A DNA stretch of 6,122 nt from Clostridium sp. (GTDB taxonomy: Bacteria > Bacillota > Clostridia > Clostridiales > Clostridiaceae): assembly GCA_003539755.1 (NCBI GenBank), contig DPOH01000211.1, positions 1 to 6,122 of the forward strand, given 5' to 3'. Below, piece after piece: positions 5,796 to 6,122 of the stretch; the stretch's first letter is position 1, and every line of letters starts with the position of its first letter. The translations under genes were made by a program, and so were the position numbers. Below the pieces are notes generated by a model. It had not been told where the DNA came from, did no database searches, and was given only the letters and a program-made list of their open reading frames with translations.

Positions 5796-5933
5796 TTATT
5801 TTTTGCTTTTTGAATCTTCTTTTTCTTTTTCTAAATAATTATTTCTATTGACTATGTTTTCTTCGAAATTTTCAACTGCTTTTTTAGTAAAGTTGCCAAC
5901 CTCTGCAATATTTAAAAAATTTCTTCTGCTCAT
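5796..5933 (-). CDS. Small hypothetical protein, 45 aa
   Basis: I do not recognise this family. ATG at 5933-5931 opens 45 codons ending in TAA 5798-5796. The protein begins MSRRNFLNIAEVGNFTKKAV and ends in a Lys/Glu/Ser-rich tail. Residues about 5-25 could form an amphipathic helix; there is no membrane segment. Support for a real gene comes from the consensus SD GGAGG (5950-5946, 12 nt from ATG), in-frame TAG and TAA stops just before the ATG that fix the start, AT-rich codon use like the neighbours, and a good terminator directly after it. It follows the partial regulator gene by 65 bases on the same strand with no clear promoter between, so the two are probably co-transcribed and it may be functionally linked to that regulator. 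Function unknown. Confidence 0.65.
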   Translation of the reverse strand: MSRRNFLNIAEVGNFTKKAVENFEENIVNRNNYLEKEKEDSKSKK

Positions 5934-5998
5934 TTACTATAATATCCTCCACAACATACAAAATTCTTCTTATATATTATGTAATATTATTATGGTAT

Positions 5999-6122
5999 TT
6001 ATTCTTTGTATAAATCATGAAAAATTATCTCAAATACTTCTAACGAATCTCTTATTTTATCCTTAAGAACTGCTTTTTTACTTTCAAATTCACGAAATCC
6101 TTTTTCAGTTAGAATATAAGTC
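5999..6122 (-). CDS. C-terminal end of a winged-helix (PadR-like) transcriptional regulator, partial
   Basis: Only the last 40 codons are inside the window; the gene continues past the right edge and stops at TAA 6001-5999. The visible part begins TYILTEKGFREFESKKAV, the strand-and-turn wing of a winged helix (Y-x-LTEKG is typical of PadR and some MarR-type regulators), followed by a helix with KDKIRDSLEVFEIIF that would serve dimerisation. Family assignment rests on this short piece, so PadR is likely but MarR-like is not excluded. It lies upstream of the 45-aa gene in the same direction. Confidence 0.5.
   Translation of the reverse strand, partial: TYILTEKGFREFESKKAVLKDKIRDSLEVFEIIFHDLYKE

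Noticed and set aside
5971..5991. ATATTA-TG-TAATAT inverted repeat as a PadR operator
   Set aside because: It is only a 6-bp arm made of A and T, lies inside the cotranscribed gap with no promoter next to it, and is expected by chance here.
1..6122. Defence system, prophage, insertion sequence or CRISPR array
   Set aside because: No transposase, integrase, nuclease, toxin-antitoxin signature or spaced repeats were found. Apart from the small unknown genes the content is housekeeping.

Overview
The window is very AT-rich. It carries an IspH–ribosomal-protein-S1 fusion gene next to cmk and a HI0933/BaiN-type flavoprotein gene. This points to a low-GC, endospore-former-type Firmicute, most likely Clostridium sensu stricto. 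Every well-supported gene lies on the minus strand, so transcription runs from high to low coordinates. Genus is an inference from composition, the fusion and the gene order.

Right edge to about 5.7 kb: the last 40 codons of a winged-helix (PadR-like) regulator enter from the right edge. A 45-codon gene with a strong Shine-Dalgarno (SD) follows, then a 12-bp stem terminator. A sigma-A-type promoter starts almost inside that terminator's U-tract and opens the main operon.

Main operon, 5645 to 1649: flavoprotein (TTG start), cmk (TTG start, with a second likely promoter just upstream of it) and the 634-aa IspH-S1 fusion, closed by a terminator at about 1600. The products cover nucleotide salvage (CMP/dCMP kinase), the last step of MEP isoprenoid synthesis and mRNA binding at the ribosome. 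They look like a housekeeping growth set rather than one pathway.

Left third: a separately promoted tandem-GNAT acetyltransferase (568-1449), then an unrecognised 77-aa gene (258-491) whose promoter is overlaid by a perfect 10-bp AT-only inverted repeat. The first 132 bases are almost pure A on the plus strand and form an uninterrupted lysine-rich frame. This may be the tail of a convergent gene, with a bidirectional terminator-like hairpin between it and the 77-aa gene.

The observation most worth checking is a GGGAGGT SD, 10 nt before an in-frame ATG, exactly at the IspH/S1 junction. The fused gene may also make a free 359-aa S1 protein. I saw no mobile element, CRISPR array, tRNA, rRNA or recognisable riboswitch.
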